This document shows positions 46,334 through 55,258 of a stretch of 64,000 bases of DNA, piece by piece. Within the stretch, counting starts at the first letter, position 1; each line of letters begins with the position of its first letter. Position numbers and translations under genes: made by a program. Source of the DNA: Arthrobacter sp. PAMC25284. Lineage in GTDB: Bacteria > Actinomycetota > Actinomycetes > Actinomycetales > Micrococcaceae. The stretch lies in contig NZ_CP080382.1 of the NCBI RefSeq assembly GCF_019443425.1, forward strand, positions 744,001-808,000, in the 5' to 3' direction. The notes beneath the pieces are model-generated. The model was not told where the DNA came from, ran no database searches, and saw only the letters and a program-made list of their open reading frames with translations.

Positions 46334-47514
46334 CCGGAATCATTTCCGCCCTCGTGGAGGCGTGGCAGGAACTGCGGATCAACAAAACACGGATCCTTCT
46401 CGCCCTGATCGGGGTGGCGCTGTCAGTGGCAGCCCTGACTTCCGTAGTCGGGCTGGGGAACCTGGCACGCGAAGGCTTCAAAGCGTCCTCCGAACAAAAT
46501 GGCGGACGGTCGGCCACCCTGGGGATCAGCCTCTACGGGCCCACCCAGGCAGACCAGGGAAAACTCGAAGCCGCCTACCAGGGCGTCATCGACCGCTACA
46601 AAATCACCTACTACACCCATTCGACCCAGGCGCAACATGCGTTCCAGTCCCCCTACGGCGTGCAACAGCTAATGCTCCAGCTGGTGGATCCCGGCTACGG
46701 GGTCATCCACCGACTCAACGTGAGTCAAGGCGGCTGGTTCGCTGACGACGACGAAAAACGGCTTGCCCCGGCACTGGTCGTCTCAGAGAGCTTCTACGAC
46801 ATGGCCGGCCGGCCCAACCTCTCCACCAATCCAAAGGTGCAACTGGTCGGGACCGAGAAAGCCACTGCTGTGATCATCGGGGTGGTTCCCGACCAGTACC
46901 CACAGGCACCACCAGCGGCTTTCATGCTGACCGGGGCCGCAGACCGCGCCCATGTTTTCGCCGCAGGACCCGGACAGTTCAAGTTCTGGGTCGGGGACGG
47001 CCAGGCCGAAGCACTCAAATATGCCATCACCGCTGACTTGCAACAGCAATTCCCCGGCATGCAAGTCCAAGTGGACCGGATGGACTATGCCAGCCAAGGC
47101 GACCCCTTCGCGACCGTCCAGCTCGCCGTCGGCGGCATCGCCGGACTGGTCCTGCTCCTGGGCGCGGTGGGCATGCTGAACATTTCCATGGTGACCGTCA
47201 GATACCGGGTGCGCGAAATCGGCATCCGGCGAAGCTTCGGCGCGACCTCCTCACGCATCTTCCTCGGCGTCATGATGGAAACGGTAGTCGCGACGGCAGT
47301 GGCCGGCATCGTCGGAGTCATGGTCTCTGTAGCGGTCGTCAAGCATCCCTGGATTCAATCCAAGATTGCCCCCGGCCTCACCGACTACCCGGCATTCCCC
47401 ATCGAAGCAGCAGCGCTCGGACTGGTCTCAGCCGTCCTCGTGGGCGCACTTGCCGGCGCAATTCCGGCCCTGGTGGCAGTTCGGATTAAGGTCATCGACG
47501 CGATCCGCTTCTAA
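46330..47514 (+). CDS. ABC exporter permease, MacB/FtsX family
   Basis: A 394-residue permease with the FtsX-type layout: one N-terminal helix ([18 protein letters not shown]), a large extracytoplasmic domain (about 60-265), and three C-terminal helices ([52 protein letters not shown]). The [16 protein letters not shown] motif between helices 2 and 3 is typical. It forms the exporter with the adaptor and the ATPase; substrate unknown. Confidence 0.93.
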   Translation: MTGIISALVEAWQELRINKTRILLALIGVALSVAALTSVVGLGNLAREGFKASSEQNGGRSATLGISLYGPTQADQGKLEAAYQGVIDRYKITYYTHSTQAQHAFQSPYGVQQLMLQLVDPGYGVIHRLNVSQGGWFADDDEKRLAPALVVSESFYDMAGRPNLSTNPKVQLVGTEKATAVIIGVVPDQYPQAPPAAFMLTGAADRAHVFAAGPGQFKFWVGDGQAEALKYAITADLQQQFPGMQVQVDRMDYASQGDPFATVQLAVGGIAGLVLLLGAVGMLNISMVTVRYRVREIGIRRSFGATSSRIFLGVMMETVVATAVAGIVGVMVSVAVVKHPWIQSKIAPGLTDYPAFPIEAAALGLVSAVLVGALAGAIPALVAVRIKVIDAIRF

Positions 47515-47539
47515 ACAGCCAGCGGCCTGATGAATTCCC

Positions 47540-47561
47540 GGCCTCTGCGCCACCGCAGGCC
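47540..47561 (+). terminator. Hairpin after the ABC exporter operon
   Basis: GGCCT...AGGCC with an inner GCG/CGC stem and a CCAC loop, 26 bp after the permease stop. The remaining 325-bp gap to 47840 shows no other clear feature. Confidence 0.4.
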
Positions 47562-47839
47562 ACTGGCGCCTTGAAGAAGGGATCCGTCTTCTACAACCGC
47601 CAACGCCGCCATTCCGGACTGGACTATCGGACTCCGATCGAGCACGAGCTACACTGCCAGAACCCATCCCAAACAGCCTGAGGCTCATTCTTCTCGGGGT
47701 CCCGATGCTCCGTTTCCCCTGTGGTCACGGCCAGGATTTTTTTGTTGCATCACGATGCGGATGTGAAGAGCGGAGGAGCCCGCGCTACGATGCAGTGCTT
47801 CCGGAAGGGCGGGTGCTCGGCTCCACTCCGCAATGCGTG

Positions 47840-48184
47840 ATGGAGGGCTCGGCAGAGCCCATGGCCGCTGCAGATCGTGAGGCCCAGCGGGCGTTCGATT
47901 CCATCAGTCACTTCGGGTTGTTCAATGGTGGGGGCGTAAATGGTGTCGGCGGCTGTGAACGCCGGCTAGTGCTCGCAGAAGACATCGACGTGTTGCAGCA
48001 CTATCGTGCAGCATTGCCAGCGGCGGGCTGGGAAGTGGTCGAGGACGACGGGCGCCACCTGCGGGCACAGCGTGATGGCCTGGCATTCGAGGTGATGCCC
48101 TGCTCCGGAGGGGGCGGTGTCGTCTGGGCCGGAAGCGCCAATGGCTCCGCAAACGAAATACGAATGGGCTGTGACCAGCACTGA
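47840..48184 (+). CDS. Hypothetical protein
   Basis: An ORF of about 114 residues (longer frame opens at 47705) with a coherent core: QHYRAALPAAGWEVVEDDGRH, LAFEVMPC. This pattern (residues aligned as in small lipoprotein or DUF-type proteins judging a two-strand, one-helix fold) has no recognised family. The start is uncertain: ATG at 47840 or 47861, and neither has a good ribosome binding site. Confidence 0.4.
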   Translation: MEGSAEPMAAADREAQRAFDSISHFGLFNGGGVNGVGGCERRLVLAEDIDVLQHYRAALPAAGWEVVEDDGRHLRAQRDGLAFEVMPCSGGGGVVWAGSANGSANEIRMGCDQH

Positions 48185-48372
48185 AATTTCCCCACGCGAC
48201 CTCTGAAACCGACATTTACGAGTGAATATGTCAGTCTGGGCGGGGCATCAACGTCGCTGAGGATCAGCGCATCGACGAGGCCGTCGCACGCATCTTCGGC
48301 AGGGATCGCTAGGCGGGCGAGCCGCCCGACGGCGAGCTAGAGGAGCGTCCTGAACATCAGCTGATCACAGTA
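48185..48372. other. Short gene remnants
   Basis: A plus-strand frame about 48246-48312 reads NVAEDQRIDEAVARIFGRDR before a stop, followed by another short frame that ends at 48414. No start or family can be assigned; probably remnants. Confidence 0.3.
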
Positions 48373-48766
48373 CTAAACCAGCTCGAAGACGCTTGTGGTG
48401 CGGAGGACTTCTGAAACAGCCAGCGATTCCGCAAACACCAGGGTGCCACCGCTATCGCCAGCGTCTCGTCGATCGGGCGACAGCTGCGGCGGCAGCGAGA
48501 ATGACCCCGCGATGATGCCGGGGCCCGAACGCATCCTTGAGCAACATGGCGATCCCGCCGGAGGAAGGGTTGGCCCCGGAGTACTTCACGTACGAATAGG
48601 AACTGAAGGCGACAATGATTGCGCCGGCGAGAAAGGCCGCGGGCACCAACCCGCCCGCGAGTCCGGCGATCTGGCCTACAAGGGCGAAGATCCCCGCCCC
48701 GACCATGACCCCGGTCCCGAGCGAGACGGAACCGGCAAGGGACAACTTTGGGGAATCTTCAGCCAT
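48373..48766 (-). pseudogene. APC amino-acid permease, 5' fragment
   Basis: The first 80-odd residues match the APC family: LAGSVSLGTGVMVGAGIFALVGQ (helix 1 with the substrate-binding GxG) and SYVKYSGANPSSGGIAMLL. After KDAFGP an extra G shifts the frame (the next frame reads GPGIIAGSFSL), and soon afterwards resemblance to the family ends; a stop follows at 48373. About 350 residues are missing, so this is a truncated remnant, and its end may mark a recombination or deletion point. Confidence 0.75.
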
Positions 48767-48786
48767 GGCAACGAGTCTAACCATGA

Positions 48787-48808
48787 CACGGAAGCGCCCG
48801 CTTCCGTG
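48787..48808. repeat. 22-bp palindrome upstream of permease fragment
   Basis: CACGGAAGCG and CGCTTCCGTG, separated by CC, form a perfect 10-bp inverted repeat 21 bp upstream of the fragment's start. It may be an operator or an RNA hairpin in its leader. Confidence 0.45.
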
Positions 48809-48993
48809 GGGGCGCAGCCTGCTCGGAAGGGGACCGGCGCACAAACTGGTTCCGCAGCGGTCCCAAGAGTGGACCACGCCGCCGCCGAGATCAGGACGGG
48901 CCGACCCCGTACACAGCCAGCGTTCCAGCGCACCAATGTTCCCTGACCTTTTGGCCGAGGGTCCGGCTTTCACCACCGGACACACTTGCAGAA

Positions 48994-49011
48994 TATACCC
49001 CCCTGGGGTAT
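48994..49011. promoter_or_regulatory. CsoR-type copper operator
   Basis: TATACCCCCCTGGGGTAT has the C-run/G-run palindrome flanked by TATA and TAT known for CsoR sites before copper genes. It lies 113 bp upstream of the copZ-like start. CsoR leaves the site when it binds Cu(I). No csoR gene is present in the window. Confidence 0.75.
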
Positions 49012-49124
49012 CTTGGGGATGTTGACAGTGAAGTGGTTTGTCCAGGCCCTGCAGATTCCGCGGGCCGTTACAGCCGTTCAACCCCAGCACCCCATCACTT
49101 CTCCTCGGATAGGAACAAGCTGAC

Positions 49125-49442
49125 ATGTGCGGAACCGACACCCGAACCGAACTCCCCTTGATCACTCCGGAGCAGTCCGGCTGCGGCTGCTGCTCAACCC
49201 AGACCGCAGCACAGACGCCCGCCGCGGCTGACGGATCCGTGTACGAACTCGGGGGCCTCACCTGCGGGCACTGCGCCCAAACCGTTGAAAAAGCCGTCAC
49301 CTCCGTGGATGGGGTGGAGGCTGTCACCATCGAGCTCGTCGCCGGGGGCACGTCCCGCCTGACAGTCGCCGGGACCGCCAGCAACGCTTCGATCCGGGAC
49401 GCCGTGACCGGCGCCGGATACAGCTTCTCAGCCAGCGAGTAA
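49125..49442 (+). CDS. copZ: Copper chaperone-like HMA domain protein
   Basis: A 105-residue protein with a C-terminal heavy-metal-associated domain (about 38-103): metal-binding GLTCGHCAQTVE and the usual VDGVEAVTIEL pattern. The 37-residue N-terminal extension has extra cysteines (GCGCCS), which may add a second metal site. It would deliver Cu(I) to the CopB-type ATPase encoded 77 bp downstream. A CsoR-type operator precedes it. Confidence 0.88.
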   Translation: MCGTDTRTELPLITPEQSGCGCCSTQTAAQTPAAADGSVYELGGLTCGHCAQTVEKAVTSVDGVEAVTIELVAGGTSRLTVAGTASNASIRDAVTGAGYSFSASE

Positions 49443-49519
49443 CCCGCAACACACCGTAGAGTGTCAGGTCTCCAGGGCCGCCGCCGCTGGAAGAAACTCC
49501 CAAGCGAAGGAGAGCCCCA

Positions 49520-51649
49520 ATGGACCACGACCACCACAACGGACCCGCCGCCGGGCAGAACGCACCACCCGCTCCCCGCGGCGGGTCCGCCCTCACGCCG
49601 GCACCTGACGCCCGCAACCACCAAGCCCACGGCATGGACGACGAGCACATGGTGCACACCCATGGCCAGCACGCCGGACACAGCGTCGCGATGTTCCGGA
49701 ACAGATTCTGGCTCACGCTGGCCCTGTCCGTTCCTGTGGTCTATTTCAGCCCGATGGTCGGGCACCTGCTCGGCTATGCGCCCCCGGCCCTGCCCGGCAC
49801 GGCCTGGATTCCCCCAATCCTGGGCACGGTGATCTTCTTTTACGGCGGCCAACCCTTCCTCAAGGGTGGCCTGGACGAGCTGAAGGCCCGGAAACCGGCC
49901 ATGATGCTGCTGATCGCCATGGCCATCAGTGTCGCGTTCATCGCCTCCTGGGTTACAAGCCTCGGGATCGGCGGCTTTGACCTGGACTTCTGGTGGGAAC
50001 TGGCGTTGCTGGTCAGCATCATGCTGCTGGGGCACTGGATCGAGATGCGCGCCCTCGGCTCCGCCCGCGGCGCGCTCGACGCCCTCGCTGCCCTGCTGCC
50101 GGACGAGGCGGACCGGATCACCGCCGAAGGCACGGAAACCGTCAAAGTCAGCGACCTCGTGGCCGGGGACACCGTCCTGGTCCGTTCCGGGGCCCGGATG
50201 CCGGCCGACGGCATGGTCATCGCCGGCCAGGCTGAGTTTGACGAGTCGATGATCACCGGCGAATCCAGGACCGTCCTGCGCTCCCCCGGCGATACCGTCA
50301 TCGCCGGAACGGTCGCCACAGACAACACCGTCCGCGTGCAGGTCACCGCAGTCGGGGACGACACCGCCCTGGCCGGCATCCAGCGGCTGGTCGCCGAGGC
50401 CCAGGCCTCCTCCTCGAAAGCCCAGGCCCTGGCCGACCGGGCGGCTGCGTTTCTGTTCTACTTCGCCGCCGGCGCCGGCATCATCACCTTCATTGCCTGG
50501 TCTCTTCTGGGCAGCATCCCCGACGCCGTCACCCGGACTGTCACCGTGCTCGTGATCGCCTGCCCCCACGCCCTCGGCCTGGCCATCCCGCTGGTCATTG
50601 CCATCTCCACCGAACAGGCCGCGCGGGCCGGTGTCCTGATCAAGAACCGGATGGCCCTGGAGCGCATGCGCACCATCGACGTCGTGCTCTTCGACAAAAC
50701 CGGGACCCTCACCAAAGGCGAACCCGCCCTCAAGGACCTTGCGGCCGCCGAGGGCGTGGACCCGAGCGAGCTCCTGGCGCTAGCCGCAGCCGTGGAGGCC
50801 GACAGCGAGCACCCGGTAGCGCGGGCCATCGTCCGGGCCGCCCGGGAACAGGGCCTTCCAATTCCGGCAGCCTCCGATTTTTCGTCCATGACCGGCCGCG
50901 GTGTCCGTGCCACAGTCAACGGCACAACCATCCAGGTCGGCGGCCCGGCCCTGCTCCGCGAACTCCAGGCCGAAGAGCCGCAGTCACTGGCCACCACCAC
51001 CAAGGCCTGGATCGACCGTGGCGCGGCCGTCCTGCACATCATTGACGGGCACCGCGTCCTCGGGGCCGTCAGCCTCGAAGATGCCGTCCGCGCCGAATCA
51101 CGGCAGGCCGTCAAAGCCCTCCAGGACCGCGGCATCAAGGTCGCCATGATCACCGGCGATGCCCAACAGGTGGCCCTTGCCGTCGCCGAAGAGCTCAACA
51201 TCGATGAGGTGTTCGCCGAAGTCCTCCCGGCGGACAAGGACAAGAAGGTCGCCGAACTGCAGTCCCGCGGACTGAAAGTCGCCATGGTCGGTGACGGCGT
51301 CAACGACTCCCCCGCCCTGGCCCGGGCCGAAGTCGGCATCGCGATCGGCGCCGGCACGGACGTCGCGATGGAGTCCGCCGGCGTCGTCTTGGCCGGCAAC
51401 GACCCCCGGGCCGTCCTGTCAATGTTGGACCTCTCCCAGGCCAGCTACCGGAAAATGTGGCAAAACCTCATCTGGGCCACCGGCTACAACATCATCTCGG
51501 TCCCCCTGGCCGCCGGTGTTCTTGCCTTCGCCGGGATCGTACTCTCCCCCGCCGCCGGCGCCGTGCTGATGTCCGCCTCCACCGTCGTCGTCGCCCTGAA
51601 CGCGCAACTGCTGCGCCGGCTGAAACTGAACCCCGCCGACCTCAACTGA
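49520..51649 (+). CDS. copB: P-type copper ATPase, CopB (CPH) type
   Basis: A 709-residue P1B ATPase: a His/Met-rich N-terminus (HDHHN, HGMDDEHMVHTHGQHAGH) in place of an HMA domain, the membrane metal site CPH (VIACPHALGLA), phosphorylation Asp in VLFDKTGTLTKG, the hinge GDGVNDSPAL, and the seventh/eighth-helix segment with MSAST and N, typical of P1B-3 (CopB). It exports copper at the expense of ATP. AAGGAGAG precedes the ATG. The operon is copZ-copB under CsoR control. Confidence 0.94.
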   Translation: MDHDHHNGPAAGQNAPPAPRGGSALTPAPDARNHQAHGMDDEHMVHTHGQHAGHSVAMFRNRFWLTLALSVPVVYFSPMVGHLLGYAPPALPGTAWIPPILGTVIFFYGGQPFLKGGLDELKARKPAMMLLIAMAISVAFIASWVTSLGIGGFDLDFWWELALLVSIMLLGHWIEMRALGSARGALDALAALLPDEADRITAEGTETVKVSDLVAGDTVLVRSGARMPADGMVIAGQAEFDESMITGESRTVLRSPGDTVIAGTVATDNTVRVQVTAVGDDTALAGIQRLVAEAQASSSKAQALADRAAAFLFYFAAGAGIITFIAWSLLGSIPDAVTRTVTVLVIACPHALGLAIPLVIAISTEQAARAGVLIKNRMALERMRTIDVVLFDKTGTLTKGEPALKDLAAAEGVDPSELLALAAAVEADSEHPVARAIVRAAREQGLPIPAASDFSSMTGRGVRATVNGTTIQVGGPALLRELQAEEPQSLATTTKAWIDRGAAVLHIIDGHRVLGAVSLEDAVRAESRQAVKALQDRGIKVAMITGDAQQVALAVAEELNIDEVFAEVLPADKDKKVAELQSRGLKVAMVGDGVNDSPALARAEVGIAIGAGTDVAMESAGVVLAGNDPRAVLSMLDLSQASYRKMWQNLIWATGYNIISVPLAAGVLAFAGIVLSPAAGAVLMSASTVVVALNAQLLRRLKLNPADLN

Positions 51650-51710
51650 ACCCTGCACCTACCCGGGCTACGCCTCCGATAGCCTCCAACGCCGGGCTGC
51701 AATAGCTACT

Positions 51711-51748
51711 GGGGCTGTCTCAGTAACGGTGTATCCGGGAAGTTTCTT
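51711..51748 (+). repeat. Candidate terminal repeat of a Tn3-family element
   Basis: The sequence from 51711 begins GGGGCTGTCTCAGTAACGGT, with the GGGG start and about 38-bp length usual for Tn3-family ends, and lies 11 bp beyond the resolvase stop. No partner copy of the repeat was seen in the window. Confidence 0.4.
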
Positions 51749-51758
51749 TTATAAGTTT

Positions 51759-52319
51759 TCAGCTGCCAGCCTTCAGGTACTGGTAGAGGGTTTCGCGGCT
51801 GATCCCGAACTCCCGGGCCAGGCCGGTCTTCTGCTCCCCCGCCCCCGCCCGGTCCCGCAGCTCGGCCGCCTTCTCGGGCGAGAGGGCCTTCCGGCGGCCG
51901 CGGTACGCACCCCGGGCCTTGGCCAGGGTGATCCCCTCGCGCTGACGCTCCCCGATCAGGGCCCGCTCGAATTCGGCAAAAGCACCCATCACCGAAAGCA
52001 TCAGGTTAGCCAGCGGGGACTCCTCCCCCGTGAACACCAGCTGTTCCTTCACGAACTCGACCCGCACCCCCTTCCGGGTCAGCGCCTGCACCAACGACCG
52101 GAGGTCATCGAGGTTCCGGGCCAACCGGTCCATACTGTGCACCACGAGGGTGTCGCCGTCCCGGATGAAACGCAGCAGCTCCTCGAGCTGCGGGCGCTGG
52201 ACGTCCTTACCCGAGGCCTTATCCGTGAAGACCCGCTCCAGCGGAACACCCTCGAGCTGGCGTTGGGTGTTCTGGTCCAGGGTGCTGACCCTGATGTATC
52301 CGATCCGCTGCCCGGCCAT
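51759..52319 (-). CDS. Serine resolvase/recombinase (Tn3 TnpR-like)
   Basis: A 186-residue resolvase: nucleophile Ser12 in IGYIRVSTLDQN, the catalytic domain with MDRLARNLDDL and the E-helix GAFAEFERALIGERQREG, and a C-terminal helix-turn-helix (TGLAREFGISRETLYQYL). It would resolve cointegrates at a res site. Inverted and direct TGTC repeats lie just upstream (52339-52440). No Tn3 transposase is present, so the gene is a leftover of, or a hitchhiker from, a transposon. Confidence 0.92.
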   Translation of the reverse strand: MAGQRIGYIRVSTLDQNTQRQLEGVPLERVFTDKASGKDVQRPQLEELLRFIRDGDTLVVHSMDRLARNLDDLRSLVQALTRKGVRVEFVKEQLVFTGEESPLANLMLSVMGAFAEFERALIGERQREGITLAKARGAYRGRRKALSPEKAAELRDRAGAGEQKTGLAREFGISRETLYQYLKAGS

Positions 52320-52338
52320 GGCTCCTTCCCAGGTAAAG

Positions 52339-52440
52339 AGTGTCAGGTTGAACCCTAAGACCCGCGACAGGGAGTGTCAATAAATTCCAGAACCTACCCT
52401 AGCCTGACACTTGTGGAGTTTGTCGATAAATGGCGGCGTT
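52339..52440. promoter_or_regulatory. Probable res site of the resolvase
   Basis: AGTGTCAGG (52339-52347) and CCTGACACT (52403-52411) form an inverted repeat; TGTCAATAAA (52375) and TGTCGATAAA (52431) are near-identical direct repeats. Several resolvase-type TGTC half-sites directly upstream of the gene are the usual layout of res, which also serves as operator. Confidence 0.55.
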
Positions 52441-53057
52441 CTTTAATCGTTAAATGTCGCACCTGGTGGGCCTACCCGCTGCCTCGTATGGCTAGGGATT
52501 CGACACGCAGAGGTTTTCAGACGCCGAATCGGATTAGGAGCGGGACTGGGCCGGCCTCGGACCAAACCTGGTATAGGGGGTTTTTGAAAGCTAGTAGAAG
52601 CGCATTCAGCCTGGGCACTTCCCGGCGATGTCACGACAAGGGCAGACCCCTCCGTCGTCCCCTTGATAGACAACTCGGCGGTTGATTAGCAGTGTGCACC
52701 CAACAGCGTGGCCGGGTGCACACCAGCTAGTCTCGCCCCATGGTCAGCCGTAACATGAGGGGCCTACTAAGTTGCCGAACTGAAGGCTAACGCCGCTCTT
52801 CAAATCTTCCTCTTTCTAGTCGATCGCGCCGTGCATGGCCTGGCCACTCACCTGCGCAGGTGCCGCCTCCCACGGATGGCCAAGTGCCGGTCCACCCGCT
52901 GGAGCGTCTACGCATGTTCCGGTGTAGGAGCGAGAACGCCTACAAAGTGGAACATGCACCGCGGCCCACAGGCTCGCGGGCACCCGGACCTAGTGGACCC
53001 GGGAGGAATGTCGCGGGTCATTGACATCTGTATCCTCAGAGCGGACGATCGGCTCAA
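52441..53057. other. Gap with one hairpin, no gene
   Basis: 617 bp between the res region and the FAD-linked oxidase. A perfect 10-bp inverted repeat (GTGTGCACCC at 52692-52701 with GGGTGCACAC at 52714-52723) is the only structure noticed. Short frames here have no start signal or family. Confidence 0.45.
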
Positions 53058-54467
53058 ATGATCGGGGGTCCCCGGATGCCAGAAGAAGCAGGCGCCGTGA
53101 GCGGGCAGGGCCAGGACATGGGACCGATCCGCCAACTGGTGGATCGGGTAAGGGGACAGTTGCTGGCCCCGGGCCACGAGGACTATGACCGTGCGCGGCG
53201 GGTTTTCAACTTCATGATTGATCGCCGGCCAGCGGCGATACTTCGCTGCGCAGGGGTTGCTGACGTCATCCAGGGCGTGCTCTTCGCCCGCAGGCAGCAA
53301 TTGCCGCTTTCAATCCACAGCGGTGGGCATGGCGTGGCCGGTTCCGCGGTGTGCGAAGGAGGGCTGATGCTCGACCTTTCCGGGATGAAGGGCATGCGCG
53401 TCAATCCTGAACGACGCACGACTCAGGCGCAGGCCGGTTTGTTGCTCGGCGAATTCGACCACGAGACCCAGGCCTTTGGGCTGGCCACGACTCTGGGGGT
53501 TGTGTCGGTCACCGGTATCGCCGGCCTTACACTGGGTGGCGGCCTCGGTTGGCTTAATGGCAAGTATGGTCTCGCCTGCGACAATGTTCTCGCGGCCGAC
53601 GTGGTCACCGCAGACGGGGAGCTCGTAACCGCCAGCGCGTCCGACCATGATGACCTGCACTGGGCCCTGCGCGGGGGCGGCGGGAACTTCGGCGTGGTCA
53701 CGTCGCTGACGTACCAGCTCCACCCGGTCAACTCCGTGCTCGCGGGCGGGCTGAGTTTCCCGCCGGAACAGGCGCGGGATGCGCTCCGCTTCTATCATGC
53801 CTTTGCGAGCGTTGCGCCGGATGAGCTGTCGATGGCCGGCTCGGTGTCCCGTCATCCGGAGGGCGGGCCCACCGTCTCGATAGCCGTGTGCTACTGCGGC
53901 CCCTTTGACGAGGGGGAGCGTGTCCTCCAGCCCCTGCGGGACTTTGGCCGTCACGCTGGCGGGGCGATTGGTCCGATGTCGTACCAGGCGTTCCAGAGCG
54001 GACCCGATTCGGGTTTCCCGTCCGGCCGTCAGCACTACTGGAAGTCGAGCTATCTCAAGGACCTCTCCAACGAATCCATCGATGTGCTGCTGGAGTTCGC
54101 GGCGACCAGCCCCTCGCCTTACACGGGGATCGGGCTGCAGCAGATGACCGGAGTGGCCAGCCGCGTGGATCCGCGGGCTACTGCGTTTGCCCACCGTGAT
54201 CGACAGTACGATTTCCTGATCCTGTCCCAATGGGAGGATCGGGACGATTCCGATCGCAATATGGATTGGACACGCCGTTGTTTCGATGCGATGCGCCCGT
54301 ACCTCAGAGAAGCGGTATACGTGAACAACCTCGGTGAGCAGGAGCATGACCGCGTGCGGGACGCCTATGGTGTCAATTATGAGCGGCTTGCGGCGGTGAA
54401 GACCCGCTACGACCCCGAGAACGTGTTCCGCCTCAACCACAACATTGTTCCGGGCGTTGGGATTTAG
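53058..54467 (+). CDS. FAD-linked oxidase, berberine-bridge-enzyme-like
   Basis: A 469-residue BBE-like oxidase. The N-terminal FAD domain has SIHSGGHGVAG, whose His is the usual covalent flavin attachment, and YGLACDNVLAAD, whose Cys is the second attachment, so bicovalent FAD is predicted. VTGIAGLTLGGGLGWL and ALRGGGGNFGVVTSL bind FAD, and the C-terminal YDPENVFRLNHNI ends the family fold. It oxidises an unknown alcohol, amine or sugar with oxygen. The start is uncertain among ATGs at 53058, 53076 and 53118. No signal peptide is visible. Confidence 0.88.
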   Translation: MIGGPRMPEEAGAVSGQGQDMGPIRQLVDRVRGQLLAPGHEDYDRARRVFNFMIDRRPAAILRCAGVADVIQGVLFARRQQLPLSIHSGGHGVAGSAVCEGGLMLDLSGMKGMRVNPERRTTQAQAGLLLGEFDHETQAFGLATTLGVVSVTGIAGLTLGGGLGWLNGKYGLACDNVLAADVVTADGELVTASASDHDDLHWALRGGGGNFGVVTSLTYQLHPVNSVLAGGLSFPPEQARDALRFYHAFASVAPDELSMAGSVSRHPEGGPTVSIAVCYCGPFDEGERVLQPLRDFGRHAGGAIGPMSYQAFQSGPDSGFPSGRQHYWKSSYLKDLSNESIDVLLEFAATSPSPYTGIGLQQMTGVASRVDPRATAFAHRDRQYDFLILSQWEDRDDSDRNMDWTRRCFDAMRPYLREAVYVNNLGEQEHDRVRDAYGVNYERLAAVKTRYDPENVFRLNHNIVPGVGI

Positions 54468-54524
54468 GCGGCCGATGGCGTCTGGTTCCGAAGCACCCCT
54501 ATGTCTCGGAAACCCAAAGCTTTT

Positions 54525-54593
54525 CAAGACACTGTTCCGGACCTGATGAGGGGTTAGCGGCCGACCGGTAAAGCCGGGCACCCCGTTGTCTTG
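54525..54593. promoter_or_regulatory. Inverted TGTCTTG sites upstream of resolvase
   Basis: CAAGACA (54525-54531) and TGTCTTG (54587-54593) are inverted, 55 bp apart, in the leader of the transposon resolvase gene. They may be part of a res site, or the second may be the left transposon end. Confidence 0.3.
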
Positions 54594-54661
54594 CAAACAC
54601 GTCTCTCCATAAATCGTCTCAGCGGGGGCCTGTGAAGGACTTTTTGAGTCAGAATGGCCTA

Positions 54662-55258
54662 ATGAGGCATTTGGGTTACACGCGAGTTAGTACTTCGAGC
54701 CAGGATGCCCAGATGCAGCTCGACGCCCTCGTCTCCGCCGGCGTGCAGAAACGCGACGTTTTCGCCGACGTGACCTCCGGAAGTAAGACGGCGATCGAGC
54801 GGCCCGGGATGAAGAGGCTCCTCGAGTACGCAGAGGAGGGCGACACCGTCGTTGTGTGGCGGGTCGATCGGCTGGGCCGGTCATTGATCGACGTGCTGAA
54901 CACCGTGAACCTCCTGAGAGACCGCGGCGTCCAGGTCCGATCCATCTCAGACGGCATCGACCCGGCGACCTCGACAGGCCGGCTGATGCTGAACATGCTC
55001 GCCACCTTGGCCGAATATGAGCGCGAGCTGATCGTCGAGCGTGTCAACGCCGGCATCGCCGCTGCCAGGCAGAACGGCACACGCTTTGGCCGACCACTGA
55101 TGGATCCGCTTGTCATTGCGGACAAGCTAGCGATCGCGCAGGACGCCCGGGCGAAGGGACGCACCGCCGAAGGCGCGGCCCGCCTCGTGGGCTGGAGCCG
55201 TGCGACTCTTTACCGCCACCAGCAAGCCCTCGTCGCGCGCGAGGGCATCACGATGTAG
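54662..55258 (+). CDS. Transposon serine resolvase (TniR/Bin-like)
   Basis: A 198-residue resolvase: nucleophile Ser in LGYTRVSTSSQD, VWRVDRLGRSLIDVL, TLAEYERELIVERVNAG, and a C-terminal helix-turn-helix (AARLVGWSRATLYRHQQ). ATG at 54662 places the beta strand right at the N-terminus as usual; a GTG 10 codons earlier is possible. Its stop is directly followed by the GTG of the transposase gene. It would resolve cointegrates formed by the TniA/TniB transposase. Confidence 0.9.
   Translation: MRHLGYTRVSTSSQDAQMQLDALVSAGVQKRDVFADVTSGSKTAIERPGMKRLLEYAEEGDTVVVWRVDRLGRSLIDVLNTVNLLRDRGVQVRSISDGIDPATSTGRLMLNMLATLAEYERELIVERVNAGIAAARQNGTRFGRPLMDPLVIADKLAIAQDARAKGRTAEGAARLVGWSRATLYRHQQALVAREGITM

Noticed and set aside
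48452..50569. 705-codon minus-strand ORF linking the permease fragment to the copper genes
   Set aside because: Only its last part is real (permease fragment); the remainder is antisense to copZ and copB.
52831..53061. 76-codon plus-strand ORF before the FAD oxidase
   Set aside because: No start signal, no family resemblance, and mixed composition in an intergenic stretch.
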